54,058 bases of DNA from Sphingomonas sp. CFBP 13720 (GCF_014842075.1 NZ_JACYVA010000010.1:1-54058), one strand, 5' to 3'. Shown: positions 1 through 8,372, numbered from the stretch's first letter. The notes: a model not told the origin generated them from the letters alone. Numbers and translations: made by a program.

Positions 1-250
1 TCAGCACGGATGACTATGAATCAGCCTTCAACACATTTGGGAATCCTGAATGTCGATCCCGCCTAGTAGAGCGGGTTTCGGACAGTTGATCGACGCCATC
101 GCTCGTTTCAGCACGATGCAGAGGCATTCTTCTGTTCCGAAGGCTTGCGGCAAACGGCGATCCCCGCTGCGCCGATGATGCAACCTGATCGTGCGCGGCG
201 CTGTGTCAGCGAAGGCGATGGTGTCGCAAGGTCGGTGTCGGCGGCGGCAC

Positions 251-366
251 AGCGGCACAGTGTCACAGCGGCACAGTGTCACAGTGTCACAGTGTCACAG
301 TGTCACAGTGTCACAGTGTCACAGTGTCACAGTGTCACAGTGTCAGTGGCACAGTGTCAGTGGCAC
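251..366. repeat. Octanucleotide tandem repeat (AGTGTCAC)n
   Basis: Eight exact head-to-tail copies of AGTGTCAC occupy 275-338. On the left are three variant or exact units (AGCGGCAC at 251-258 and 267-274, AGTGTCAC at 259-266). On the right are two 14-bp blocks of a shortened AGTGTC plus AGTGGCAC (339-366). The pattern is typical of slippage-prone DNA. The unit is 8 bp, so copy-number change would shift any frame crossing it. No gene is clearly read through it. It lies about 110 bp beyond the terminator of the cold-shock gene. Confidence 0.95.
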
Positions 367-476
367 GGCAACAGCAACGGCAGTCCGAACCATCCGGCAC
401 GACGTGCGCAACGGCGGCTCACCGATCGTGCCGTTGCGCCGCCGTTTCACGACGCCCGCGCCACGCCGTACATAGC

Positions 477-514
477 AAAAGGGCCGGCCACCCCGAAGGA
501 TGACCGGCCCTTTT
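477..514 (-). terminator. Intrinsic terminator of the cold-shock gene
   Basis: On the minus strand an AAAAGGGCCGG arm pairs with CCGGCCCTTTT and ends in a T tract. It lies 20 bp after the stop codon of the double cold-shock protein gene. Confidence 0.85.
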
Positions 515-533
515 CGAATGCCGAAGCGAACGA

Positions 534-1403
534 TCAGATCTTGCTGAGGTTCACCGCTGCATGCTTGCCGCGACGATCGACTTCCAGCTCGAATTCGAGC
601 CGGTCGCCTTCGTTGAGCGTCGGGAGACCCGCACGCTCGACGGCCGAGATGTGCACGAACGCATCGGGCTGTCCATCGTCGCGCTGAATGAAGCCGAAGC
701 CCTTCATTGCGTTGAAGAACTTGACCACGCCGGTCGCCTTCTCACCCGTCAGCTGGCGCTGCGGGCCGCCCATGCCACCACCTGCGGGGGCACCACGCGG
801 GCCGGCATCGCGCGGCTCACGCGGCGCGCCGCCACCGGTCACAGCCATCGGTTCGCCGTCGATCTTCAGATCGGTCGCCGAGATGCGGCCGCCGCGATCG
901 ACGAGCGTGAAGCCCATCGGCTGACCTTCGGCAAGGGCAGCCAGACCGGCCTGCTCGACTGCAGAGATGTGAACGAACACGTCTTCGCCGCCGTCATCGC
1001 GAACCACGAAGCCGAAGCCCTTCTGCGCGTTGAAGAACTTGACCACGCCGGTCGCTTCTCCGACGACCTGGGGGGGCATGCCGCGACCACCGCCGCCGCC
1101 ACTGAAGCCGCCACCGCCGCCGCCACCACGGAAACCGCCGCCGCCGCCACCGCCGCCGAAGCCGCCGCGATCACCACCGCCGCCGCCGCCATAGCTGCTG
1201 CCGCCGCCGAAGCCGCCGCGATCACCGCCGCCGCCGCCGTAGCTGCTGCCACCACCGAAACCGCCGCCACCGAAACCACCGCGATCGCCGCCGAAGCCGC
1301 CGCCGCCGCCGAAGCTGCTGCCGCCACCTTCGTCACCAAAACCGTCGCGCTTGTCCCTGCCGCGCCCACCGCGCTCGCCGCGCCGTCCTCGATCGAAACT
1401 CAT
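534..1403 (-). CDS. Double cold-shock-domain protein with Gly/Arg-rich N-terminus
   Basis: A 289-residue protein. Residues 1 to about 112 are a low-complexity Gly/Arg/Ser tract (RGRRGERGGRGR, then Gly-Gly-Phe and Ser-Ser-Tyr-Gly repeats). Two cold-shock domains follow, at about 117-183 and 223-289. Both carry the RNA-binding motifs KGFGF and VFVHIS/AFVHIS, joined by a Gly/Pro linker. Cold-shock domains bind single-stranded RNA/DNA and melt secondary structure. RGG-type tracts usually add RNA affinity or promote condensation; that role is inferred here. I chose the ATG at 1403 because an AGGAAG-type ribosome site precedes it and because a longer in-frame extension (to 1565) has no domain character. 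The gene is divergent from terC. Double-domain CspA-like proteins are common in alphaproteobacteria; the long Gly-rich head is less usual. Confidence 0.9.
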   Translation of the reverse strand: MSFDRGRRGERGGRGRDKRDGFGDEGGGSSFGGGGGFGGDRGGFGGGGFGGGSSYGGGGGDRGGFGGGSSYGGGGGGDRGGFGGGGGGGGFRGGGGGGGFSGGGGGRGMPPQVVGEATGVVKFFNAQKGFGFVVRDDGGEDVFVHISAVEQAGLAALAEGQPMGFTLVDRGGRISATDLKIDGEPMAVTGGGAPREPRDAGPRGAPAGGGMGGPQRQLTGEKATGVVKFFNAMKGFGFIQRDDGQPDAFVHISAVERAGLPTLNEGDRLEFELEVDRRGKHAAVNLSKI

Positions 1404-1610
1404 TGCCCTGTTCGTCTTCCTGGTTCGCCCAACTTCATCGTAAACCCAAGCGTCGAGCGAAAAACGCAGGTGTCCGGGCACCGCCAAACCGGGTGCCACA
1501 CACTTGCCATAGCGTAAAAAATGGATGGCCCAAACCAATTTCGCCGCAACAATCGTTCCCGTCATCGCGAACCTTGCGCGATTGTGGCGAAGACGGCACA
1601 GAATCGCACC

Positions 1611-2435
1611 ATGGATGCCATATTGATGCTTTTGAGCGACCCTGCTGCGTGGGCCGCATTCCTAACATTGGTGATTCTGGAAGTCGTGCTTGGCATCGAC
1701 AACCTGATCTTCATCTCGATTCTGTCGAACAAGCTGCCGCCGCATCAGCAGCAGACGGCACGGCGAGTCGGCATCGGCCTTGCGCTGGTCATGCGGCTGG
1801 CGCTGCTGTCGATGATCGCGTTCATCGTGTCGCTGACGACCCCGGTATTCGACCTGGGCATCCACGGCGCGCCCGACGCGGCGGGCAGGCCGGGGTTCGA
1901 AACGCAGTTTTCGTGGCGCGACCTGATCCTGATCGCGGGCGGACTGTTCCTGTTGTGGAAGGCGACGCGTGAGATCCATCACACGATGGACGAGGAGGCG
2001 ACCGGCGACGCGCTGGACAAGAAGGGCAAGGCCGTCCTGTCGTTCGGGTCGGCGATCGTGCAGATCGTGGCGCTCGACGCTGTATTCTCGATCGATTCGA
2101 TCCTGACGGCGGTGGGCATGACCGACGAGGTGCCGATCATGATGGCGGCGGTGATCGTGACGGTGGCGGTGATGCTGTTCGCGGCCGACCCGCTGGCACG
2201 CTTCATCAACGCCAATCCGACGGTGGTCATGTTGGCGCTGGGGTTCCTGCTGATGATCGGTGCCGTGCTGATCGCCGACGGGTTCGGCGTGCATGTGCCC
2301 AAGGGCTATATCTATGCTGCGATGGCATTTTCGGCCGGAGTCGAGACGCTGAACATCGCGTCGCGCCGGTCGCGGGCGCGCAAACGTGCGGCACGGGAAG
2401 CCGCGGCCATTGAGCGCGACGCCCCGACCCGCTAG
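1611..2435 (+). CDS. TerC-family integral membrane protein
   Basis: A 274-residue polytopic membrane protein. It has the TerC signatures [16 protein letters not shown] near the N-terminus and [16 protein letters not shown] in the middle, each with an intramembrane Asp thought to bind or move metal ions. Several further hydrophobic segments follow, and the C-terminus is Arg-rich. TerC/Alx/YkoY relatives are linked to manganese export and metal loading of secreted proteins, and some to tellurite resistance. The exact substrate cannot be told from sequence. I chose the ATG at 1611 because the upstream in-frame extension is hydrophilic and unlike the family. The next gene starts 10 bp after its stop. 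Confidence 0.88.
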   Translation: MDAILMLLSDPAAWAAFLTLVILEVVLGIDNLIFISILSNKLPPHQQQTARRVGIGLALVMRLALLSMIAFIVSLTTPVFDLGIHGAPDAAGRPGFETQFSWRDLILIAGGLFLLWKATREIHHTMDEEATGDALDKKGKAVLSFGSAIVQIVALDAVFSIDSILTAVGMTDEVPIMMAAVIVTVAVMLFAADPLARFINANPTVVMLALGFLLMIGAVLIADGFGVHVPKGYIYAAMAFSAGVETLNIASRRSRARKRAAREAAAIERDAPTR

Positions 2436-2445
2436 GCGCTGTGAC

Positions 2446-3066
2446 ATGACCGTGTATTTCCATGAAGAAGACCTGCCCGCAGGCGTGTTCGCCCCCGGCG
2501 CCGACATTGCCGTCGATACCGAGACGATGGGGCTGATCACCCCGCGCGACCGGTTGTGCGTCGTGCAGTTGTCCGATGGTGGCGACGACCAGCATCTGGT
2601 GCGCTTCAACCCGGGCAGCGACTATGCCGCGCCTAACCTGAAGGCGGTGCTGGCCGATCCGGCACGGGTGAAGCTGTATCATTTCGGCCGGTTCGACCTT
2701 GCGGCGGTCCAGCATTATCTGGGCGTCGTCGCCGCGCCGGTGTTCTGCACCAAGATCGCGTCGCGGCTGGTGCGGACCTATACCGACCGCCACGGGCTGA
2801 AGGAACTGGTCCGCGAACTGCTGGGGCAGGATATCTCGAAACAGCAGCAGTCGTCCGACTGGGGCGGGCCGGTGCTGTCCGATGCGCAGCGCGACTATGC
2901 CGCGTCCGATGTGCGGTTCCTGCATGCGTTGCGTGCCGAACTGACCGTGCGGCTGGCGCGCGAGGGGCGGACCGAACTGGCGCAGGCATGTTTCGATTTC
3001 CTGCCGCATCGCGCGGCGCTCGACCTTGCGGGCTGGCCGGAAACCGACATCTTCGCGCATGTCTGA
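2446..3066 (+). CDS. rnd: Ribonuclease D-like 3'-5' exonuclease
   Basis: A 206-residue single-domain DEDDy exonuclease. Visible catalytic residues are Asp24 and Glu26 (AVDTE), Asp84 (FGRFD), and Tyr151 with Asp155 (DYAASD). These bind two metal ions for 3'-to-5' RNA trimming. E. coli RNase D (about 375 residues) has C-terminal HRDC domains; this short form lacks them, as is common in alphaproteobacteria. The ATG lies 10 bp after terC, and the 3' end overlaps the lptC start by 8 bp, so it is probably co-transcribed with the LPS-transport genes. Its substrate (tRNA, rRNA or other) is not known from sequence. Confidence 0.88.
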   Translation: MTVYFHEEDLPAGVFAPGADIAVDTETMGLITPRDRLCVVQLSDGGDDQHLVRFNPGSDYAAPNLKAVLADPARVKLYHFGRFDLAAVQHYLGVVAAPVFCTKIASRLVRTYTDRHGLKELVRELLGQDISKQQQSSDWGGPVLSDAQRDYAASDVRFLHALRAELTVRLAREGRTELAQACFDFLPHRAALDLAGWPETDIFAHV

Positions 3067-3748
3067 TGCCCGGTCCGGCCCGGCGAACCCGGTAGCGGGG
3101 TTGCGGACGGACCCCGACGCGGTGCGCCGCGCCCGGTCGCGGCGGCAGCGCCGGGCCGCGCCCGGCAGCGGCCACGACCGGTTGGTCGCGCTGTTGCTCG
3201 TCATACTGCCGATCGCGATCGGCGTGCTGGCGGCGTTCCTCGTCATGGCCCCACTGTTCATGCGCGGCGATACCAGCTTCGTACTCGACAAGAACAAGGT
3301 CGACGTGGCGCAGGAACGCATGCGGTTGCAGGCGGCGGAATATCGCGGACAGGACAGCAAGGGCCAGCCCTTCGTCCTCGACGCCGGATCGGCGGTGCAG
3401 AAAAGCTCGGCCGAACCGGTGGTGCAGTTGAGCACGCTGACTGCGGCGATCCGCCTGCCCGACGGGCCGGCACGGCTGACTGCCGATCGCGGACGGTACG
3501 ACATGCGCAGCGAGCAGGTGGCGGTGGTCGGTCCGATCCGGTTCCGCGCGGCCAACGGCTATTCGCTCGACACCAACGACGCGACGGTCGACCTGAAGAC
3601 CCGCCGGTTGCAGAGCGGCAGCGCAGTGACCGGCACGACGTCGATGGGCAATTTCAGCGGCGACCGGCTGGACGCCGATCTGGAAGCGCGCACCGTGCGG
3701 CTGACCGGCAATGCGCGCTTGCGTATCGATCCGGCACGGACGAAATGA
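3059..3748 (+). CDS. lptC: LPS-transport periplasmic bridge protein LptC
   Basis: A 229-residue protein. It has an Arg-rich cytoplasmic N-terminus, one membrane anchor at about residues 42-66 and a periplasmic beta-rich domain. LptC links the inner-membrane LptBFG extractor to LptA and passes LPS toward the outer membrane. Identification rests on this architecture and on its place directly before lptA and lptB. Sequence conservation in LptC is low, so context carries much of the weight. The start overlaps the preceding exonuclease gene by 8 bp and the stop overlaps lptA by 4 bp (ATGA), implying translational coupling. Confidence 0.85.
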   Translation: MSDARSGPANPVAGLRTDPDAVRRARSRRQRRAAPGSGHDRLVALLLVILPIAIGVLAAFLVMAPLFMRGDTSFVLDKNKVDVAQERMRLQAAEYRGQDSKGQPFVLDAGSAVQKSSAEPVVQLSTLTAAIRLPDGPARLTADRGRYDMRSEQVAVVGPIRFRAANGYSLDTNDATVDLKTRRLQSGSAVTGTTSMGNFSGDRLDADLEARTVRLTGNARLRIDPARTK

Positions 3749-4296
3749 AGGGCATGATTCGCCTTGCGCTCTCCGGCCTGCTGGCCGCCACGGCATTGCT
3801 GACGGTCGCGGGGTCGGCCCCGGCGCAGACGCGCCACGATTCGAACGCGCCGATCGACGTGTCGGCCAACGCGATCGAGTTGCAGGACAAGCAGCGGCGC
3901 GCGGTGTTCACCGGGGGCGCGGTGTTCCGGCAGGCGACGATGACGCTGAACGCCGATCGCGTGACGATCAACTATACCGGACAGGTGACCGAGGGATCGC
4001 CGCAGGCGACGCGGATCGACGTGGCGGGCAACGTCGTGCTGACCCGGCCGGACCAGACCGCGCGGTCGCGGTTCGCGGTGTACGACGTCAAGGCGCGCGT
4101 GGTCACGATGATCGGCAACGTCCGGCTGACGCAGGGTGCGAACACGCTGAACGGCGGGCGGCTGTCGATCGATCTGGATACCGGTCGCGCGACGATCGAC
4201 GGATCGGGCGTCGGCGGATCGGGCACGCCCGGCGCGCCGGTGACGCAGGGCAATGGTCGGGTCACCGGGCGATTCTCCGCGCCGCCGCGCAACTGA
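3745..4296 (+). CDS. lptA: LPS-transport periplasmic protein LptA (OstA-like)
   Basis: A 183-residue protein with a signal peptide (about 1-27, ending APA). An OstA-type beta-jellyroll domain follows: IDVSANAIELQD, FTGGAVFRQ and LNADRVTINY are the recurring 'store the derivative, add a strand' pattern of the family. LptA polymerises into the periplasmic bridge that carries LPS from LptC to LptD. The tail is Gly/Thr-rich. The start codon overlaps the lptC stop (ATGA). A hairpin with a T-rich tail follows the stop, so part of the transcript may end before lptB. Confidence 0.9.
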   Translation: MKGMIRLALSGLLAATALLTVAGSAPAQTRHDSNAPIDVSANAIELQDKQRRAVFTGGAVFRQATMTLNADRVTINYTGQVTEGSPQATRIDVAGNVVLTRPDQTARSRFAVYDVKARVVTMIGNVRLTQGANTLNGGRLSIDLDTGRATIDGSGVGGSGTPGAPVTQGNGRVTGRFSAPPRN

Positions 4297-4308
4297 TCGT
4301 GCTTTCGG

Positions 4309-4339
4309 GGCGGGGCGATACAGCCCGCCTTTCCTTTTT
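4309..4339 (+). terminator. Probable intrinsic terminator after lptA
   Basis: GGCGGG (4309-4314) pairs with CCCGCC (4324-4329) around a 9-base loop. A pyrimidine tract, TTTCCTTTTT, follows at once. It sits 13 bp after the lptA stop. If it works, it separates lptB-rpoN from the upstream genes or attenuates them. Confidence 0.6.
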
Positions 4340-4414
4340 CGGGCCGTTCATGCAATAATCCTGCCAACGCCTGTGCGGTAAGCAGTTGATAACCGCCTCC
4401 ATGCGATCGGGACG

Positions 4415-5197
4415 ATGCGTATGACCGACACGAACACCCTTTCGACTGCCCCGCCGGTTCACGAAGCGCCCGCCGCCGAAGGGCTGTCGGTCGTGTCGAT
4501 CGCCAAATCCTATGACAAGCGCGTGGTGCTATCCGACGTGTCGATGTCGGTCGGGCGCGGCGAAGTGGTCGGGCTGCTGGGGCCGAACGGCGCGGGCAAG
4601 ACGACCAGCTTCTATTCGGCGATGGGGCTGGTGAAGCCCGATGCAGGCCGCATCCTGCTGGACGGGGAAGATATCACCGCGCTGCCCATGTATCGCCGTG
4701 CGATCCTGGGGCTTGGGTATCTGCCGCAGGAAACGTCGATCTTTCGCGGGCTGTCGGTCGAAAAGAACATCCTTGCCGTGCTCGAACTGGCCGAACCGGA
4801 CAAGCCGACGCGGATGGCGCGGCTGGACCAGCTGCTCGACGAATTCGGGCTGACCCGGTTGCGCGACTCGCCGGCGATGGCGTTGTCGGGCGGCGAGCGG
4901 CGGCGGGCGGAGATCGCACGCGCGCTGGCCGCGAACCCGACGATCATCCTGCTCGACGAACCCTTTGCCGGCATCGATCCGATCTCGATCGCGGATATCC
5001 GCGACCTTGTCATCCAGTTGAAGTCGCGCGGGATCGGTGTGCTCATCACCGACCACAATGTCCGTGAGACTCTGGAAATCGTCGACCGCGCCTATATCAT
5101 TTATGACGGCCGCGTGCTGTTCGCCGGGTCGCCCGCCGAACTGGTCGCCGACACCAATGTCCGCCGCCTGTATCTGGGCGAGGGATTCGAGCTGTAG
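4415..5197 (+). CDS. lptB: LPS-export ABC transporter ATPase LptB
   Basis: A 260-residue ABC ATPase. Walker A is GPNGAGKTT (about 56-64), the signature LSGGERRRAEIARAL, and Walker B IILLDEPFAGIDP with the following D/H-loop (ITDHNV). The LptB-specific phrases YLPQE and FAGIDP are present. It powers LPS extraction by LptFG, which are encoded outside this window. The N-terminus is about 20 residues longer than in E. coli LptB. ATG at 4415 is used; ATG at 4421 is equally possible because neither has a strong ribosome site. rpoN follows after 4 bp, the usual proteobacterial order. Confidence 0.95.
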   Translation: MRMTDTNTLSTAPPVHEAPAAEGLSVVSIAKSYDKRVVLSDVSMSVGRGEVVGLLGPNGAGKTTSFYSAMGLVKPDAGRILLDGEDITALPMYRRAILGLGYLPQETSIFRGLSVEKNILAVLELAEPDKPTRMARLDQLLDEFGLTRLRDSPAMALSGGERRRAEIARALAANPTIILLDEPFAGIDPISIADIRDLVIQLKSRGIGVLITDHNVRETLEIVDRAYIIYDGRVLFAGSPAELVADTNVRRLYLGEGFEL

Positions 5198-5201
5198 GCG
5201 G

Positions 5202-6686
5202 ATGAGCCTCGCACCCCGCCTCGACCTGCGCCAGTCGCAATCGCTGGTGATGACGCCGCAGTTGCAGCAGGCGATCCGCCTGCTCGCGCTGTCGAACCTT
5301 GAGGTCGAGGGGTTCATCGCCGAGGAGATCGACAAGAACCCGCTGCTCGATGCGGGCGGCGGCGACGACGATGGCGGCGCGTTCGAGACTCCCGACGCGC
5401 CGGTCGCGGGCGACCCCGCCGGATCGGACGAATTGCTGGCGACCGGCGCGGCGGGGGGCGAGACGCTGGACGTCGATCCGGGCGATACCTTCCACCACGA
5501 CTGCGCGTCCGATGGGGTCGGATCGCTCGACGGGTCGCTGGGGATGGCGGGCACGGGTGCGGGCGGGTTCGACGAGCTGCCCGATCTGGACAGTTTCGCG
5601 TGCGACGACATCTCGCTGACCGACCATCTGTTGCAACAGGCCGGGACGGTGGTCGCCGGGGCCGACCTGTTCATCGCGAGCGCGATCATCGATCAGATCG
5701 ACGATTGCGGCTATCTGTCGGGATCGCTGCTCGACATCGCCGGCCGGTTGGGCGTGCCGCTGGTACGGGTCGAAACGGTGCTGGCGGTGGTGCAGACGTT
5801 CGACCCCGGCGGCGTCGGCGCGCGCAGCCTTGCCGAATGCCTGATGATCCAGGCGAAGGAGGCCGATCGCTACGATCCGTGCATGGCGCGGCTGATCGAC
5901 AATCTCGACCTCGTCGCGCGCGGGGCGTTGCCGCAGTTGCGCCGCATCTGCGACGTCGACGACGAAGACCTTGCCGACATGATCCGCGAACTGCGCGGCT
6001 ATGACCCCAAGCCGGGTTGCCGGTTCGGCGGCGAGCGCACGCAATCGGTGGTCCCCGACCTGTTCATCGCGCCGCGTGGGGCCGGATGGGCCGTCGAGAT
6101 CAACGGGGCGACGCTGCCGCGCGTGCTGGTCAATCGCGGCTATTATGCCGAACTGGCCGCGTGCGGCACCAAATCGTCGAAGGCGTGGCTGTCGGATTGT
6201 CTCGCCAGCGCCAACTGGCTGGTCAAGGCGCTCGACCAGCGGCAGCGCACCATCCTGAAGGTCGCGACCGAGATCGTGAAGCAGCAGGAAGCGTTCTTTC
6301 GCCACGGCGTCGCGCATCTGCGCCCGCTGACGCTGGCGAAGGTCGCCGAAGCGATCGAGATGCACGAATCGACCGTCAGCCGGGTGACGTCGAACAAGTA
6401 TCTCAGCTGCCCGCGCGGGCTGTTCGAACTGAAATACTTCTTCACCTCGGCGATCCAGTCGGCCGATGGCGGAGAGGCGGTGTCGGCGCTGGCGGTGAAG
6501 GACGCGATCCGCACGCTGATCGCCGCCGAAGACCCCAAGAAGATCCTGTCCGACGACACGCTGGTCGACCTGCTCAACGCGCGCGGGTTCGACATCGCCC
6601 GGCGGACGGTGGCGAAGTATCGTGAGGCGCTGGGGATCGGATCGTCGGTCCAGCGGCGGCGGCAGAAGGCGCTGGCGGGGGCGTAA
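5202..6686 (+). CDS. rpoN: RNA polymerase sigma-54 factor
   Basis: A 494-residue protein. Region I is glutamine/leucine-rich (LRQSQSLVMTPQLQQAI, which contacts activators and holds the polymerase closed). Region II is acidic and poorly conserved (about 50-125). The core-binding region follows, then a helix-turn-helix (KVAEAIEMHESTVSRVTSNK) and the RpoN box ARRTVAKYRE (about 466-475) that reads the -24 promoter element. The ATG sits 4 bp after lptB. In many proteobacteria hpf and ptsN follow rpoN; here they do not. No bacterial enhancer-binding protein is encoded in this window. Confidence 0.96.
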   Translation: MSLAPRLDLRQSQSLVMTPQLQQAIRLLALSNLEVEGFIAEEIDKNPLLDAGGGDDDGGAFETPDAPVAGDPAGSDELLATGAAGGETLDVDPGDTFHHDCASDGVGSLDGSLGMAGTGAGGFDELPDLDSFACDDISLTDHLLQQAGTVVAGADLFIASAIIDQIDDCGYLSGSLLDIAGRLGVPLVRVETVLAVVQTFDPGGVGARSLAECLMIQAKEADRYDPCMARLIDNLDLVARGALPQLRRICDVDDEDLADMIRELRGYDPKPGCRFGGERTQSVVPDLFIAPRGAGWAVEINGATLPRVLVNRGYYAELAACGTKSSKAWLSDCLASANWLVKALDQRQRTILKVATEIVKQQEAFFRHGVAHLRPLTLAKVAEAIEMHESTVSRVTSNKYLSCPRGLFELKYFFTSAIQSADGGEAVSALAVKDAIRTLIAAEDPKKILSDDTLVDLLNARGFDIARRTVAKYREALGIGSSVQRRRQKALAGA

Positions 6687-7012
6687 CGTCTGGGCGCGGG
6701 CGGACGGTGCCTTCGGTGTCGGTCGTCGCGCCATCGTGAGATGACTTGAAGCCGTTCGTGCCGGCAAACCGATCCTTCGATACGCCATTTCGACAGGCTC
6801 AATGACTACTCAGGATGAACGGGTCGAGGCGGTGCCGACCGTCGACCATAGCCGCCTTGCAACCTTATCCAAAACGGATGGGATTTCGATCCCGGGCGCG
6901 CCCCTTCCCGCCGGATCGGCGGCATCGTGCGTTGCCGCTCGTCCGCTTGCCGTCGCAGGGTTCGGGCGGGCGTTCTTTCCGGGTTTTGCTTTATCGAATC
7001 CACGGGGGGATC
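6687..7012. other. Intergenic region after rpoN
   Basis: Apart from the dispersed repeat at 6776-6822 I see no gene. The last bases hold the GGGGGA ribosome site of the next gene. A plus-strand frame starting at the repeat (6802) has no protein character. Confidence 0.6.
6776..6822. repeat. Dispersed intergenic repeat, copy 1
   Basis: It begins with TTCGATACGCCATTTCGA, identical over 18 bp to 40453-40470. It then continues with a diverged but alignable tail ending CAGGATGAACGG (compare CAGGGTGAGCGG at 40489-40500). Two intergenic copies at distant sites indicate a dispersed repeat family. Confidence 0.8.
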
Positions 7013-7699
7013 ATGCGTCTTTTCATGCTCGTCGCGCTGTCGGCGCTGTTGCCGACCGTTGCCTATTGTCAGGACGCCGATCCGCCGCCGGGCAAGGCCG
7101 CCGCCGATCGAAAACTACTCGACCAACAGGCAATCGAGGCCAAGGAGGCTGCGACGTCGGGCACACAGAACTTCGGCGGTATCGACTTCGGTATCGGCAT
7201 CTCGATGACCTATGACCTTGGCAAGAACGAGCGGATCCGCGAGGCGACGATCGTCGACGGCATCGTGCGCGTCACCCATGCCGAAAATGTTCGGGCGCGG
7301 GTCGTCCTCGAATCACACTATTTCTTCACGCCCACCCTCGGTGCCGCACGGCGCGAAGAAGCCGAAAGCTACTGCGCAGACGTGAAACACGATCCGATCA
7401 AGTATCGCAACTGCCGTTCCAGCCTGAAAGATTTCGGCATCGGTCCGTTCGTCGCGCTACAGCCGGGCAGCGACAAGGTGATTGACGCGATCGGGGCCGG
7501 TGTGATGGTCGGCCTGCGTCGCGGGACGGATCGCGCGTCCAGTCTGAACTTCGGCATCGGCATATTCTACGACGTCGATACGCAGATCCTCGGCAACGGC
7601 TTCGAAGACGATCAGCCGCCGCCGGGCAACGAGGTCGAGGTCCGGTTCCGTCGCCAGTCGCAAAGCGGCATCCTGTTTCTGTCGTCCTTTTCGTTCTGA
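7013..7699 (+). CDS. Exported protein of unknown function, possible outer-membrane beta-barrel
   Basis: A 228-residue protein. It has a clear signal peptide (about 1-19, MRLFMLVALSALLPTVAYC, followed by QDAD). A short Ala/Lys/Glu-rich segment follows, then a beta-rich body with glycine-aromatic alternation (GIDFGIGISMTYD, GAGVMVGLRR, LNFGIGIFYDV). It ends in SSFSF: a C-terminal Phe after alternating hydrophobics is the usual signal for BAM-assembled outer-membrane proteins. Two cysteines, about 16 residues apart in the middle, could form a disulfide. The start is fixed by a GGGGGA ribosome site 5 bp upstream. I do not recognise the family. It ends 1 bp from the oppositely oriented fzlA gene. 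Confidence 0.65.
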   Translation: MRLFMLVALSALLPTVAYCQDADPPPGKAAADRKLLDQQAIEAKEAATSGTQNFGGIDFGIGISMTYDLGKNERIREATIVDGIVRVTHAENVRARVVLESHYFFTPTLGAARREEAESYCADVKHDPIKYRNCRSSLKDFGIGPFVALQPGSDKVIDAIGAGVMVGLRRGTDRASSLNFGIGIFYDVDTQILGNGFEDDQPPPGNEVEVRFRRQSQSGILFLSSFSF

Positions 7700-7700
7700 T

Positions 7701-8372
7701 TCAGACGTCGAGCTTCTCGTAGTCGGCGGGTGGGGGCACGCCCTCCATCCGTTCGGCGAGCAGCGGGCGGAAGCTGGGGCGGCTTTTCATGCCGATATAC
7801 CAGCGCTTCGCGAGGTCATGCGTCTTGAAGTCGATGCCACCGAGATAATCGGCGATCGAAATCTGGGCGGCGGCGGCCAGATCGGCGAGGCTCATCGTCG
7901 CACCGCCCAGCCATTGGCGATGGTCGAGCAGGTAATCGATATAGTCGAGATGCTCGACCGCCGCCTTCATCGCTTCGCGCAGCGTCCGCGTGTCGGGCGA
8001 CTGGCGATGGACGATCCGCTTTTCCATCCGTTCGCGCAGCAACGGGCCGGTGATCTCGCGATAGAATTGCGTGTCGAACCACGTCACCAGCCGGCGTTGT
8101 TCGGCACGGTCGGCGGCGGTGCCGTTGAGCATCGCGGGCTTTTCACCGGTTTCCTCGAAAAATTCGCAGATCGCCATCGAATCGATCAGACGGATATCGC
8201 GATCCTCGTCGACCATCACCGGCGTCTGTCCGGCCGGATTGATGTGCAGGAACTGGTCGCGGCGCGCCCATGGCGATTCGCGCACCGGTTGATAGCCGAT
8301 GCTCTTTTCGGCGAGCAGCAGGCGCACCTTTCGCGAGAAGGGACATAGCGGGAATTGCAAAAGCTGCCACAT
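7701..8372 (-). CDS. fzlA: Glutathione-transferase-like cell-division protein FzlA
   Basis: A 223-residue GST-fold protein. The N-terminal thioredoxin-like half has CPFSRKVRLLLAEK and NPAGQTPVM; the C-terminal helical half has LDYIDYLLDHRQWLGG and SLADLAAAAQ. The closing motif, VPPPADYEKLDV, resembles what I recall of Caulobacter FzlA (ending in a similar PPPPHY-DLDF). FzlA binds FtsZ filaments and helps activate septal wall synthesis rather than acting as a true glutathione transferase. The alternative is an ordinary GST. The gene meets the preceding gene tail-to-tail with 1 bp between stops, and diverges from the membrane protein at 8418. Confidence 0.75.
   Translation of the reverse strand: MWQLLQFPLCPFSRKVRLLLAEKSIGYQPVRESPWARRDQFLHINPAGQTPVMVDEDRDIRLIDSMAICEFFEETGEKPAMLNGTAADRAEQRRLVTWFDTQFYREITGPLLRERMEKRIVHRQSPDTRTLREAMKAAVEHLDYIDYLLDHRQWLGGATMSLADLAAAAQISIADYLGGIDFKTHDLAKRWYIGMKSRPSFRPLLAERMEGVPPPADYEKLDV

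Larger units (their letters stand above)
1..533. other. Gene-free stretch at window start
   Basis: I see no convincing gene here. A short inverted repeat, CCCGC (58-62) and GCGGG (71-75) followed by TTT, could be a weak terminator for a plus-strand gene lying before the window. The middle is taken up by the 8-bp tandem repeat and the right end by the terminator of the cold-shock gene. Reading frames that cross the repeat are open only because the repeat unit lacks stop codons on the plus strand. Confidence 0.6.

Noticed and set aside
28..282. Minus-strand frame of 84 codons at the window start
   Set aside because: Cys/Arg-rich composition, no ribosome site, and its 5' end lies in the tandem repeat.
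251..366. CRISPR array
   Set aside because: Units are 8 bp and contiguous without spacers; no cas genes.
145..687. Plus-strand frames crossing the octanucleotide repeat (HSVTVSQC repeats)
   Set aside because: Open only because the 8-bp unit lacks stops; the flanks have no protein character and overlap the cold-shock gene antisense.
6802..7215. Plus-strand frame beginning MTTQDERVE
   Set aside because: Starts inside a dispersed repeat and overlaps the better-supported exported protein in another frame.
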